Below, piece by piece: positions 11,450 through 23,204 of a stretch of 64,000 nt of DNA. Source of the DNA: Flaveria trinervia (Eukaryota; Streptophyta; Magnoliopsida; Asterales; Asteraceae); the NCBI GenBank assembly GCA_025506515.1, contig CM046458.1, positions 38,865,940 through 38,929,939 on the forward strand, read 5' to 3'. A program made the position numbers and the translations under genes. Within the stretch, counting starts at the first letter, position 1, and the number at the start of each line of letters is the position of its first letter. The notes beneath the pieces were generated by a model. The model was given only the letters and a program-made list of their open reading frames with translations, did no database searches and was not told the origin of the DNA.

Positions 11450-11790
11450 GAGCGTTTGGTTAGAAGAAATAAAATTGAATATAATGAAATTGAAAAACTA
11501 GTATAATTATAAAGTAAATTATTGAGTGAGAAATTAAAAATAAATTCAAATGAATGTTTCACCTCAATTTCCATTGGTCGTGGGATTTCAAAATCTTTCC
11601 ACCTAAAGAGGAAAATTGAAATCCCACAACTAATGAAATTTGAGGTGAATCATTCACTTACTAATGAAATTTGAGGTGAATCATTCACTTGGGTTTATAT
11701 TTTATTAACCACTCAAACATAATTTTACTTGAAAATTATATTAGTTTCTCAATTTCATTTCCTCCTTCCAACTAATTTTCTTTTCAAATT
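11450..11790. mobile_element. Foldback / MITE-like element
   Basis: The two halves are inverted copies. The left half carries GAAATTGAAAAACTAGTATA, AGTAAATTATTGAGTG and TGTTTCACCTCAATTTCC. The reverse complement of the right half carries GAAATTGAGAAACTAATATA, AGTAAAATTATGTTTGAGTG and TGATTCACCTCAAATTTC. The centre is near 11600. Arms extend to about GTTTGGTTAGAAG on the left and its partner near 11775 on the right. There is no coding capacity. Length (about 340 bp) and structure fit a MITE; the superfamily is unclear and the ends are approximate. Confidence 0.7.
11629..11690 (+). repeat. 31-bp direct duplication inside the foldback element
   Basis: Two exact, adjacent 31-bp copies (11629-11659 and 11660-11690) begin ACTAATGAAATTTGAGG and end CATTCACTT. 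This small local duplication makes the right arm longer than the left. Confidence 0.9.
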
Positions 11791-12326
11791 ATTGAATTTT
11801 CTAATTCCAGTATCATCTCATATCTGAATATCCATTCTATATGTTTTAAGTTTAGGCATTTCAATAAGACGAGCCTTTTGCCATAATCCCTAGACCCCAT
11901 CTCTGTTCGACCCCATTCCCAAAAAAAGGTCTAAAAAATGAGACCTCCAAGAATGACCTAAAATGTAAAACAATTAATAGCCAGTTATTACAAATCAAGT
12001 AGTAGAGATGATTTACTCAAAACTTCATTATAATAAGAAGTTTTTTATTTTAAATCTCATTTGTGACAGAAGAAAATATAAGGTTCCAGGTTAGGCGACG
12101 GGGTTTTTTTAACCTAAGTTGGTTTACTCGTAATGAGAAGGGATTTGGCATATCAACCTAGAGCCCCAAAGTTCTTTACATGCTCGTATAATGAAGATAA
12201 TTATTTAGTCAACAGTCTATCGGTGATTCAAATAGACATTAAAAGAATGATTAAGCACTTTGCATACTGGTGATGGGGTCAATGCAATAGTTTCATAAAG
12301 TGCACAAAACAATAACACATAACAGA
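11791..12326. other. Unassigned AT-rich sequence
   Basis: No coding region or element terminus recognised. Confidence 0.35.
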
Positions 12327-13277
12327 TGTAACGCCTGGATATTTGGATATTTTAAAAGATGAGAAAAAAAGAATAGAGGTGAAGAAAAGAAGAAGGAAAT
12401 GCAATTGGACCCAAGTTGAGGGGTAAAAATATAAAAAAACAAAATATTATATTATTTTGCACACAAATAATATAAGGTGAGTTCTAATACCCCCTTTATC
12501 ATGGTTGCCCGCTTCTTGCACATCACCTTTTGTCTATGGTTCGGGTATATGCTTATGTATGTGTTTTTGTATAAGTCGAATTAAAGGTAAGAATTCGATG
12601 TTTTTAAGTGTTTATGGCTAATTCTAGCTTCAGGTATGTGCTTATATATGTGTTTTGTGTTCGGTTGTGTGTGTTTTGGTGGGTTTTAGGTTCTTAAACT
12701 CATTTGCATTCGGGTTTGACGAAGTCTACACGAAAGTTGCATAAGGTGAGTTCTAGAACCCTCTTTTTACATGTTTCAACTTATTTTGGGGGCACGAAAT
12801 GCATGTACGTATGTTTTTATAAAGGTGGGTATTTTTAGCCATATGTTCATGTGTATGTGTTTGTGAGTGGGGTATGATTTGGGGATATATGTTGTTATGA
12901 TTATGTTATGTATGTGTTTATGCTGCTTAGAATGTTAGAATTAAGCTTAGAACACGTTTGAATGATGATTTGGGGGCTAAAACTATGAATATTAGTTAAA
13001 GTTATTTGCCATGCGCCTAAGTCCCCATCCGCCTGAAAACCCATGTCCCAAATGATATTCATGCTCCCAAATAGTATCCATGCGCCTAGGTTTATGCTTG
13101 AATTGATTAAGTATTCGTCATGCTCCCAACTGCCTATGTGCCCAGGTGTCCATGCGTCTAAGTCAGGCCTATGCGCCTACATAGTGCCCATGTGCCCAGA
13201 ATATTGCCCAAATTAACTATATGTTGGGTCATGCGCCCAAATAGTGCCCATGCACCCAAATAGTGCCTATGCACCCA
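12327..13277 (+). repeat. Gypsy-like LTR fragment
   Basis: It starts TGTAACGCCTGGATATTTGG, an opening typical of plant Ty3/gypsy LTRs. AAGGTGAGTTCTA occurs twice (near 12475 and 12745), followed by GT-rich sequence with many TATGTGT words. From about 13005 it carries the CATGCGCC array. The right side is cut by the LTR at 13278. Assignment rests on the opening bases and general character only. Confidence 0.45.
13005..13277 (+). repeat. Degenerate array of ATGCGCCCAAATAGTGCC units
   Basis: About twelve imperfect copies of a unit near 19 bp, best preserved at 13230-13277, where three near-identical units lie in a row. The core word is CATGCGCC or CATGCACC. The array is cut by the LTR at 13278. 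Confidence 0.75.
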
Positions 13278-14125
13278 TGCAGGATCGGTTTTTATACTCA
13301 ACATAAGTATTTTTCTCTTAAACTCACGAGCAAACATTCAAGAAGCAGAGCTCTTCTAAGAGTTGATTATAATATACTAAGTAACACAAGAGAAGCACAA
13401 AAGAATAATTTCAAGATACTTGTATATATTATTTCACAACTCAAAGTTTACAAGACTCTTACAAGCTTACTACAAGAGTTACAATGAGAAACTATATATA
13501 CTAGTATCTACAGCCAGATATACTTTGATACTAGCTGGAATCCTCCACTAAAATAAATACTATAAAGCTATAGTTTAAGGTATCTTAGAAAATGTCTTGT
13601 CTAAGATATGGTAGTCATGACATGTCCATGACTTACCTTTTATCACTGACTAAAGTTGGTAACTTGTACTAACATAAAAAGGTGAATAGTAGAATAAAGT
13701 ATGGTCAACCACATGGCCTTTTGGGAAAACGCCATGTAGTATTAGAGGTCTTTAGCGGAGTGTTAGGGACCATACTTATGTCTACTGATTCATTAGCAGC
13801 ATCTTCCATAGGCTAAATGGCTTCAGAAGAACAAGTTCTTCCGAAGCCTTTTACACTTCAGAAGAGGCTTCTTCTTCCGTGGCATGGGGACTTCTACTTC
13901 AGAAGTCACTGTCTTTTATTTCTTCTAAGTCTTGAACTTCGAAGAGAAGACTTTTTCTTTAGAAGTTGGAGCTTTTCCTTTGGAAGTTGGCCTTGTACTT
14001 TGTCTTTGGAAGAACTCCATATCCTTTGGAAGTTCCATACTTAGCTTCGGAAGTCCTCTGTAAGTTGTATCAAAATTTGTCTAAGTGTTCGTTTTGGTTG
14101 CACCAGCCTTCTTCTTGATCCACCA
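13278..14125 (-). repeat. 3' LTR of copia element D (family 1)
   Basis: On the minus strand it starts TGGTGGATC (a decayed TGTTGGATC) and ends GATCCTGCA. It matches 2573-4054, 35763-36602 and 40819-41654. The palindrome GAAGAACAAGTTCTTC is at 13826-13841, among CTTCCGAAG-type motifs at 13815-14060. The polypurine tract CTAGGGGGAGTT lies just upstream (14126-14137). Confidence 0.8.
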
Positions 14126-15529
14126 AACTCCCCCTAGGTTGATACCACAAAATCCTCACTTGTTCATGCATCTCAAAACTTTCAGCACTAGGGAAAGCAG
14201 ATACTTAACTTTGTTCTTCCCAGAAGTGGTGCTGAGAAGTATGTACAAATCATTCGTGGATAGGAGATCCAGTCTGTCACTTTGAATGATATGCACCCTT
14301 TGTTGGGTCCTACTAAAGAGAGTTAGTTGATGGGAGCTATATTCATACTCCCATCTAACTATTGGCTCCAATTCCGGGCCGTCCACCATCTGCAGAAAGG
14401 CCTTGCCTTTGGTGGTTGACCTTTCCTTTTTTTTCCTTCTATCTCAGCTTCAACTCCTCTTCAATCTTTGCTTTTGCAGTTTGCTCAGCAACATGAAGGC
14501 TGCTAAGATGATTTCTGATGTGAGCAACAGTTCAAAGTTGGAGGGATTGGAGAATGGTTTCTCTGCTAACTCGGCAATGTCGAATTTGCTAGAGTGTAGC
14601 AGAGAATGGGCATTAGACTTGTTGTTTTCTCCATTCTCTCTCTCCACAAAAAAGTTATTAAAGGCTTCATCGAACCCTCACTGGATGATTTTCTTTCTAG
14701 GCACAATGGGCTGACTAGGAATTTTGCCCCTCTCTTTGTATCCAGTAGAGTGAAGAGCTTTCTTCTCAACTTCTTCTTTTCAATGTTTAAGGAGTCAGAG
14801 TTGAGACCAAGAAGTCTAGCAGTATGGTCTAGCGTTCTTCTAGGGAGATCAAGGAATTGCTCTCTTATGAGAGAACATGAGGAGTTGTCAAGTAGGTCAT
14901 GTTAACAGACTCCTCCTCACAGGTGATGTTGCTCATGGATATGCAGTGGATGAGCTTCCTCTTGATCTCCTTAACTTCTTCTAAGGAAAGTGGTTCGGAT
15001 GAAAGAAAGGATTATTTGGGAGTTTGTTTGGTTGATGAGGATTAGGTTCTTGGAGGGTTTTGGGTTTGAGAATGGGTAGGTTATGTGTTTGTTTGGATTG
15101 TGTGGGTGAGGAAGAGGGAAGGCTTAATTGTTGGTTAAGTTTTGATAGGGAATGGGAAAGGGATAGGTTCAGAGGTTAGGTGTTGAAGTTGTGGTAATAA
15201 GATAGGTGTGAGAGTCATCCCCTGTACTCTTTTGTACATCTCTTTCCTTTTTCATGAGCGTATGTCAGCTTTGATTTCCCTGACAATACGTTGTAGGGTC
15301 ATCAAGGACATGGTTCCAACTTGTCTTCCTGAGAACCCACGGGCCTTGAGATGGTCTTTCATCCAGGCTTTCTCCCCAGACTTCTTCATGGCTGCAAGTT
15401 CAGCATCTTCCTCCTTCTCCATTCTCTCCTTCATCTTCTCCTTGAAAGCCTTCTTTCTTCTTTCTCCATTTGATCTTGTTCTTTATTCACCAGCCATAGG
15501 ATCGTATCATTGTTATGTGGAGGTAGTTC
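14126..15529 (-). pseudogene. Extra ORF, C-terminal part, of element D
   Basis: It carries the same blocks, in the same order and at nearly the same distance from the LTR, as element E. On the minus strand these are KAWMKDHLKARGFSGRQVG (about 15380-15320), RRKLFTLLDTKRG (about 14765), ERENGE-type sequence (about 14650), a FDIAELAEKPFSNPSNFE block (about 14585-14530), and PELEPIVRWEYEYSSHQLTL followed by SDRLDLLSTNDLYILLS (14380-14225). Frames change several times, so it is dead. The upper end is cut exactly at 15530, where the LTR of element A starts; the homologous element B copy continues past this point near 43010. Function unknown. Confidence 0.75.
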
Positions 15530-15599
15530 TGTTGCACCCTAAAAGGATCATACATGCCAATTCAATGGGTGATTTGATGATTGCTTTGCTGGAATCCTA

Positions 15600-15925
15600 C
15601 ATGTCCAAGAAGGAATGCGGATGAAGATCCTGGTCAAGAAAAACCAAGTATTGTCTTCCGTATTTGTCAATGCGGAAGAGATAAAACAAATACGGACAAG
15701 TATTTGTTCTTCTGCATTGACAAATGCCGAAGACAAAGTATTAATGCGGACAAGACTTTGCTCAACCGCATTTGACAAATGCGGATGACCAAACAAATGC
15801 TCAGAAGTATTTGTTCATCCATATTAACCAATGTAGATGACCAACATACTAATGCGGATGATCAAGTGAAGAAATGCTAATCAAGTCAAGTCATCCGCAT
15901 TTGCCAATGCGGATGAACAAGCAAA
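15600..15925 (+). repeat. AATGCGGA / TCCGCATT array in the element A LTR
   Basis: At least eight occurrences of ATGCGGA or its reverse complement, often as a pair around a short AAATG spacer, are separated by GACCAA/AACAAG fillers. Spacing is irregular, so this is a degenerate array and not a clean satellite. Confidence 0.75.
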
Positions 15926-16010
15926 GATGTGGATGAAGACTTAGACTAGTTCTGATGTAATAGGTAGTTTAGTCATTTTGTAAAAGGCATCTTGTCTGCC
16001 TATAAATAGA

Positions 16011-16018
16011 ATAGATAA
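16011..16018 (+). promoter_or_regulatory. TATA box of the element A LTR
   Basis: TATAAATA lies 215 bases before the LTR end, a normal place for the retroelement promoter; transcription would start about 30 bases later. Confidence 0.55.
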
Positions 16019-16234
16019 CCTCGTACATGAGGTGACGACTTATAGACATAGAGAATTTTTGTTGTCATTTATTCTCTGTAGTCAATCAACTTTCATATAT
16101 ACAATATAAAAGTATTTATGAATATAATTCTTGCATTGAATGTTCTTTGATTGTTTGTTTCTGCCATTCAATCATTGACTTTATTACCATATTCGATTCA
16201 CAGTAAGAATCTCAATCTTAATTACCTTGTCAAT

Positions 16235-16246
16235 TGGTATCAGAGC
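16235..16246 (+). promoter_or_regulatory. Primer binding site of element A
   Basis: TGGTATCAGAGC, two bases after the LTR end CA, is complementary to the 3' end of initiator Met tRNA, the standard copia primer. Confidence 0.85.
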
Positions 16247-16359
16247 TTTGGCTCTCGGTTCTCTTTCAGATCTGCGCAAGAACTGAATAGAATTCGATTG
16301 ATCGGGTAATCGAGTTGCAAGTAGAGTATATCATCATCTCTACTTAGTAAATAGCATAA

Positions 16360-18740
16360 AATACTCATGTCAGCACATTCTCACCAACATATTCCTAACA
16401 GCAAGAAACTCACTACAATCACAAATCTAATTCTGAAATCCATTTGAACTATTTGGACAAGTTGGACTAATCAATCTTAAAAAAATCATCTAAATCTATA
16501 TTTATACAAGTTAAACACTTTGCTAAAATAGATTCTAATAGTTACTCAGAACTTGGTCATACACCTAAACCTCCTATGCTTAAACACAAATCTAAGTTAA
16601 ATAGTGGAAAATCAGGTTTAGGAATACCTCACATGTGTAGATCCTGATTTCTGGATCTCAATATGCTATGGGCCACACATCCTTATCACTCTGTCTGCAG
16701 ATCAAGCTGCAATTTACAAAACTGCAAGAGTACCCATTGATGAGGAAGACTATAAGAAAATCTAGATTGACCTCAAAGCTTACTCCATTCTAACTCAAGC
16801 ACTCAAGATGGATGTGCTGAAAAGATTGGAGAAGTATGGTACTGCAAAAGCTGTGTTGGATGCAATGAAAATTATATGTGAAGGAAGCAGTGAAGTAGCA
16901 GAAGTTAACAAGGATAAGCTTGTTAATCAGTATGAAACATTCCACCACACCAAGGAGAGTCCATATCCAAAAAATTGCATAGATTTGTACAGTTGGTAAA
17001 TGACTTTGAAATCATGGGAGTCACTTACAAGATCAAAGAATTAAACAAGAAAATGTTTCATAGCCTCCCTGAAAGCTGGAAACAGAATGTAACAATGATG
17101 GAAAATACTCTTGATGTTGAGAGTACTACTTTGGATATCATGATAGCCAAAATAGAAGCATTAGAACTTGATGAAAGAAGCAAAAATCTTGGTGGATCAA
17201 GAGTGATTGAGGCATACAAATTTTCATCAGAATCTCATTCTGTGGAAAATGGCTTTATCACTTAGGAGGATGATTTCATCTCATCAAGAGATCAACTGAA
17301 CAACACTGTGTTCATTGCTACTCCATTAATCAATCATCCATCAACATCATCTCAAACATCCAGAGTCACTACTGCTCCTCAAACCACTCCTGAAGACACA
17401 AGATCAGAAGAACAAAAGGCAACTTACAATGCCTTTGTTGCAAGCTTTGAAGCATACTTAGGAGGAAGACTCACTTCCGCTCATCTAATACAGGAAGATC
17501 TGAAGGAAATAGATCCTGATGATGTGGAAGATATAGATCTACAATGGAAAATGGCTATGATTGCCATGAGAGCCAAGAAATTCTTTAGAAAAGGCAATAA
17601 ATTGAGGCTAAATGAAAATACAAAACTTGGATATGATAAATCCAAGGTTAAATGCTTCAACTATGGCATGGCTAGCCACTTCTCCAGAGAATGCAATGCC
17701 CCCAAGAGAAACAACTATCAAAGGAACTCTCAAGGCCAGTCATCCTCATAGCCTAACTCAAGTTTTCACTCTAACAACCAACAGCAACAGTATCATCATT
17801 CTCATCAACACCAATCATATCAAAATCCACCCCAACTGACAAATCAAGCTCACGGAAGCAGTCAGTCTTCTGCCAGTGCTCTCGTGATAAAGCAAGATGG
17901 GGTATGTGACTTGAGCGTGTATGCAGAAGAAGTCAAGCCTTAATTTCAAAATCATGCTCTTATGGCTCACATCAATGATGGTCCATCTCCAATGCCTACT
18001 GAGGTAAAATCTAACCTTTGTAGTGAAAAATGTATTAATGAATTGCAAGGTTATAGGAAGCATAACAAAAACTGGCAGATAAAATTAAGGAAGAAAAGGT
18101 AAAGTCAGAGATGATGAAGAGAGAAATAAAAGGCTTTGAAATCAAAATCAAATCTCTTATCTCTGACATAGAAAAATTGTATGGTGAAAAGTAAACTCTT
18201 GCAGCTGAGAATGTGCTCCTTACTGAAAAGTTATCTCAATCTAAGGCTGAACATTCACTGAATGAAGTCAAACTTGAAAAGTTTCAAATGTCTTTAGTCA
18301 AGCTGCAAGAGATGCTTGATTCTCAAAACGATCCAAAGGACATGTCAGGGATTGGGTATAATTCATGTCCTCCACCATACAATGAGAACTACACTGTCAT
18401 GCCTGAATATGTCTCACTCAATGAAGAAACTGAAACTAAAACTATGGAACCTAAATCTATAGTAAAACAACTGACCAATCCTCAAAACAAACCTGATGTT
18501 TATATTGAAACCAATGAGGATAAAATCAAGTTAGGTCACCTAATCAAAATGAAAGACTGTTCAGACAAGAAAGTGAGTGTCATGAAACCCTTAAGCCCTA
18601 TAAAAGCAATTTTCCCTTTTATAAAATTCATACCCTCTATTTTACTAGGTAAAAAGAAATATGTGAAGTCAGTGAAACCCACTGCTGAGAGCAGTTCTGA
18701 TAATGAGATCATATCTCCAAAAATTCAAGCAAAATAGAAA
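16360..18740 (+). pseudogene. gag of element A
   Basis: The N-terminal part (16360-16800) is broken by several stops. From 16808 three long frames follow: 16808-16999, 16975-17265 and 17308-17751, joined by one frameshift near 16980 and a stop at 17263. They carry the gag core (KRLEKYGTAKAVLDAMKIIC, LPESWKQNVTMM), a DDVEDIDLQWKMAMIAMRAKKF stretch ending near 17585, and a zinc knuckle at 17654-17695. The knuckle reads CFNYGMASHFSREC, with Tyr in place of the second Cys. The linker 18213-18737 has a Lys/Leu-rich, probably coiled-coil start and the motif GIGYNSCPPPYNENY near 18350, also found in element D gag as MGYNVVAPPVNNDY. Gag would form the particle and bind RNA. It is clearly inactive. 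Confidence 0.8.
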
Positions 18741-19056
18741 AGGTTTCACTGCAAAAGAAACAAACAGGATCACTGAGTTGAACACATAAAACATTATTAG
18801 ACCCTCAGTCTTCAAGATTAGGCAGGGAGTTGGGTTTGATATCTGCAACAAGGAACATGTTGACCAGTTTCAGAAAAAGGTAAGAAATAGGTTGAAGAAA
18901 CAGAAACAACCCAGAAAATCAAACAAAAGTAGTGTTGTGAAGCAAACTACAAAAAGGGCTGATTATGATTCATCCCCTAAAGAAAAGAAAGTGACTCAGC
19001 AAAAGAAAATATCAGCTGAGTCACACTAGGCAAAATCTGCTTCAAGAAACAAACAA

Positions 19057-19227
19057 ATGTATTGTGACATTTGTGAAATGTTCAATCACAAGATAGATGA
19101 ATGCTTTTTTAATCAATATTGCTCTATCTATGATATGAACAACCACTCCACCAGAAATTGCTATGTCAACAAGTATTATTCAATCTGTGACATGAACAAT
19201 CACAATACATCTGATTGTTAATTCAAT
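19057..19227 (+). pseudogene. Tandem zinc-knuckle array in element A gag-pol linker
   Basis: Three CX2CX4HX4C units follow each other every 19 residues: CDICEMFNHKIDEC, CSIYDMNNHSTRNC (second Cys to Tyr) and YSICDMNNHNTSDC (first Cys to Tyr), then a stop. It lies about 450 bases past the main gag linker and about 500 before the protease core. Element D has the matching array at 26590-26750. Knuckles of this spacing normally bind single-stranded nucleic acid through zinc; here two of three have lost a ligand. Confidence 0.75.
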
Positions 19228-19576
19228 CAGAAGGTTTGAGAATTCCCCAACACAAGCCCATCTAAAAAACATCCATTGTGACACATTATGTCAGACCTGA
19301 TTTTCACAATACTCAATCTAGGACATCTAGATCAACAAATGACAGAATAATTTGATGGAACTGTGGAAGGGTCAAAGAAAACATCTCACAATGAACACAA
19401 AATTGACCTTCCAAAACAAAAACCTACTTTTGATAATGAAAAACGGGCTAAATTTCTACAAGAAACAGAGACCAACGATTTCATTACTCTTATGAATCTT
19501 TAGTAGATGTTGATGAGATGACTCAACCCAGACATTACCAAAAATCTCCCAGGACACCTCCATCTAAACCACAATT

Positions 19577-19855
19577 TTGAGGGAATACCAAGAAGTCACC
19601 ATCATGAATAGGAACGGGAACCCAAGACCATCATGGCTTGGGTTCCTTATTCTAATTAGTTCTTTTTGCTTGCAGGTTCATCCACATAGGTCCAATAGCT
19701 TATGGTACATGGACAGTGGATGCTCTCGACACATGACTGGAGATTGTTCCTTCCTTCATGACTTCAAGCATGTACAAGGGACTACTGTGGCATTTGGTGG
19801 AGATTCACAAGGTGGTATAATTACAGGTGAAGGATATGTGACAAACGGATGCTAA
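19577..19855 (+). pseudogene. Aspartic protease region of element A
   Basis: A 92-codon open frame holds SLWYMDSGCSRHMTG; the catalytic Asp-Ser-Gly is intact at 19712-19720. A TVAFGGDSQGGIITGEG segment follows, as expected for the copia protease that cuts the Gag-Pol polyprotein. The frame stops right after, where other copies continue. The first 35 residues come from the linker, so the ATG is not a true start. Confidence 0.8.
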
Positions 19856-19929
19856 GCTTTAATAGAGTGAACAACTACTGTGAAAAGCTGAATTTCAATC
19901 TGCTAAGCGTGTCTCAGATCTGCGACAAG

Positions 19930-21010
19930 AAATATTCCACTCACTTTACAAACACTCATTGCTACATTCTGAACCTAGATTTCAGATCTCTGTCGAATGG
20001 GTTGTCTTAAAGACCCTAAGGAAGAACAATACATATGTCTTAAACCTGTGTTCTATATCACCTAAAGAAGAAACATTCTTTTGTCAAAAGCATCATTTGA
20101 TGAGTCACAGCTTTGGCATAGACGTTTGGGGCACACAACCTTTAAAAACATGAACAAGTTGGTCAAAGGAAACCATGTCATTGGTCTTCCTCAAAAAGAA
20201 TTTCATTTTATTGATCACTGTTCAGCATGCCACAAAGGAAAACAACACAAATCGTCTCACAAAACCAAGCTGGTGAACACTAACAATACTCCATTGAAGT
20301 TACTTCACATGGATCTGTTTGGACCAACTCATGTAATGAGTATTGGAAAGAAATAGAATTGTTTAGTGATCATTGATGACTTTTCACGATTCACATGGTT
20401 TTCTTCTACCTTCATAAAAATGAGGCATCCTAAATCATACAAGAATTTATCACTAAAATTGAAAATCAACTCGATCTTAAGGTCAAAATAATAAGAAGTG
20501 ATAATGGTACTGAATTCAAAAATGAAAGTATGAGTACTTTTTGTGCAACCAAAGGCATTGCTCATTAATTTGGTGCAGCTAGAACTCCTCAACAAAATGG
20601 GGTAGCTGAAAGGAGAAATAGAACACTGATTGAAGCGGCAAGAATGATGCTAGCCGATGCTAAACTACCAATCACCTTCTGGGCAGAGGTGGTTAATACA
20701 TCGTGCTTTGTACAGAATCAACATTACTTGTCAAAGAAAATAACATGACTCCTTATGAACTGCTCTTTCATAGAAAACTATTCATTGGATTTCTTAAATC
20801 ATTTGGTAGTCCTGTCTCAATATTAAACCACCAAGACTATATGGGAAAGTTTTCATCCAGTCTGTTGAAGGATTCTTTGTAGGTTATTCTTCTATTTCAA
20901 AGGCTTACAGAGTGTTTAATCCAAGGATGAAAACTTTTCCATATTGATGAATCAACAAATGTTCAATTCAAGGAACATTTATTTCCCAAATATACAAATG
21001 GTCTCAATTG
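19930..21010 (+). pseudogene. Integrase region of element A
   Basis: The GAG-pre-integrase zinc domain is at 20081-20290: LWHRRLGHTTFKNMNKL followed by DHCSACHKGKQHK gives the HHCC ligands. HMDLFGPTHVMSIGKK leads into the core, which is split by a stop at 20354 and frame changes at about 20400-20470. RSDNGTEF (about 20497) and QQNGVAERRNRTLIEAA (about 20590-20645) carry catalytic Asp and Glu. The core continues to FWAEVVNTSCF near 20710 and then decays. The enzyme would insert the DNA copy into the host genome; this one is broken. Confidence 0.8.
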
Positions 21011-21586
21011 GTTGTTTGATATTGACACGTTCACAAAATCATTTGATTAAATTCACTTGTCTGATGCAGGAATCTACATTCAAGTGATACTTCATCAGCT
21101 GTAGAAAAAAGAGATGATTTTCCATTGAACCCTCCTAAATTCGATGAATGCATGAATGAAGATGTTCCTCTTCAAGCTGATCCCATCAGACAACTGTCAT
21201 AAAACCTTAGTGTTTCTTCTGAAGGAGGTCCAAGCCTGGTACCATCTCACTCAGATGATCTGTCAAATGAGATCATAAATCAAAAACAGGCTACTCCTCT
21301 AGTTGAAATACAAAGGATATCAAATGATGTAAGCAATCACAGTGCTGTTTAAGATAAGCAGGAACTAAAACAGAGTCTGAAAATCTTCATAACTTAACAA
21401 AAGTACCAGATGTATGTGCCTTTGACCATATTGAACTGAATGTCTCTAATCTTGATGTAACAATTGTTGGTGACTCCATTCCAACCATAAGAATACACAA
21501 GAATCATCTAGTTGAAATCATTATTGGTGATCTTAGTGAGAGGGTGACAGAAGCAAATCCAATATTGCAAACATCTATTTGTTCTC

Positions 21587-22520
21587 ATGCTTTCTATGTC
21601 AAACATACCCATGAACATTCAAGACAATAGCTGGATTGAAGCAGTGTTGGAAGAATTGCTCCAATTCAAGAAGCAAGAAGTATGGCAACTGGTAGATCTT
21701 CCCGAAGGACAATACCCTATCGGTACTAGATGGCTGTACATGAACAAGACTGATGATAGAGGGATCATCATCAGAAACAAAGCAAGACTAGTGGCATAGG
21801 GATACACTTGGAAGAAGGAATTGACTATGATGAAGTTTTTGCACCTGTTGCCAGACTAGAAGCAATCAGAATCTTTCTAGCATATTCTGCATCCATGAAA
21901 TTTACTGTTTATCAAATGGATGTAAAGTGTGCCTTCCTGTATGGAAAGATTGCTTAGGAGGTCTATGTGATTCAACCACCAAGCTTTGAAGATCCAGATT
22001 TCCCTCACAGAGTTTACAAGCTTGACAAAGCTTTGTATGGTCTTTATCAAGCCCCAAGAAAGTAGTATGTGACTCTATCATCCTTTCTTCTTAAACATGG
22101 ATATGAAAGAAGAAATATTGATCAGACTCTCTTTAGAAGAATAAGAGGAAAATATATGTTGTTAGTCTAGATCTATGTGGATGACATTATATTTGGCTCT
22201 ATAAACAAGCAACTCTGCAAAGAATTTGAAGACCTTATGCACTCAAAATTTCAAATGAGTGCTATGGGGGAACACACCTTCTTTCTAGGGGTGCAAGTCC
22301 AACAGACAACAGATGGAATCTTCATCAATCAATCAAAATATGTGAAAACCATGTTGAAGAAATTCTAGTTTGCTGACTGTCAGTCTATTAGAACTCCTAT
22401 GGATACTAAAGTGAAGATTGGACCTGAACCTGAAGGCAAACTAGTGGATCAGACTCATTATCGATCAATGATTGGTTCACTTATGTATCTAACAGCCAGT
22501 AGGCTTGACAATATGTTTGG
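21587..22520 (+). pseudogene. Reverse transcriptase region of element A
   Basis: It opens with SWIEAVLEELLQFKKQEVW and [14 protein letters not shown]. It is interrupted by a stop at 21797 and a nearby frameshift, then continues with [34 protein letters not shown] and [15 protein letters not shown]. The active site YVDD is intact at 22174-22185 (IFGSINK follows). It ends in MGEHTFFLGVQVQQ and SMIGSLMYLTAS. At least five nonsense codons are visible. In intact elements this enzyme copies RNA to DNA in the particle. Confidence 0.85.
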
Positions 22521-23204
22521 TGTTTGTGTGTGTGCCAGATATCAAGCTGATCCAAAAGAATCACATATGAATGCATGAAGAGGATATTCAGATATCTGAA
22601 GGGCAAACCAGCTCTTGGTTATGGTATCCATAGGAAGGAGAATTTAATCTCTATGCCTACACAGACAGTTATTATGGAGGATGCAACTTCAATAGAAAAT
22701 CCACTTCTGGCGGTTATCAATTTCTTGGTCCTAGACTAGTATCTTGACAATGCAAGAAGCAGACAAATGTATCTGTGTCCACGGCAGAAGCTGAGTATAT
22801 TGCAGCATCAGCTTGTTGCTCTCAAGTATTCTGGATTCAAAACCAGATGCTTGATTATGGTTTTTAACTTCTTGCACACGCCAATTTACATCGACAACAC
22901 AACAGTTGTTTTCATAACTAATAATCCAGTTCAACACTCAAAAACAAAACATATTGAAATTAGATATCACTTTTTGAGAGATTGTGATGAAAAGGGATTA
23001 ATCAAATTGATTCAAGTACCAATTGAAAATCAATTAGCTGATTTATTTACTAAGGCATTTGAACCCAGTAGGTTTGAATTCCTAGTTCAGTCAATTGGCA
23101 TGTTAACCTTGAGTAAAATCATGAAAAACATCAAAAAATTAAGAACATTAGAAAACCACAAAAAGAAATCAATTTTGATGAAGAGAACAATCTTAGGGAA
23201 ATGA
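22521..23204 (+). pseudogene. RNase H region of element A
   Basis: It contains YTDSYYGGCNFNRKSTSGG, with the first catalytic Asp, then VSVSTAEAEYIAASA and, in another frame (22767-23204), IYIDNTTVVFITNNPVQHSK and KHIEIRYHFLRD. A stop at about 22745 and a frameshift near 22800 break it. The last 145-codon frame runs on past the usual end (FVKAFEP-like LFTKAFEPSRF) into a Lys-rich tail. Confidence 0.8.

Larger units (their letters stand above)
15530..16232 (+). repeat. 5' LTR of copia element A
   Basis: The 703-bp LTR opens TGTTGCACC exactly where homology of the flanking extra ORF stops, and ends TTGTCA two bases before a primer site. It holds an array of CCGCATTTGacAAATGCGGA-like inverted words (15600-15920), a TATA box, and a pyrimidine-rich 3' part. 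No second copy of this LTR is found downstream, so the 3' end of element A seems lost. Confidence 0.75.
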
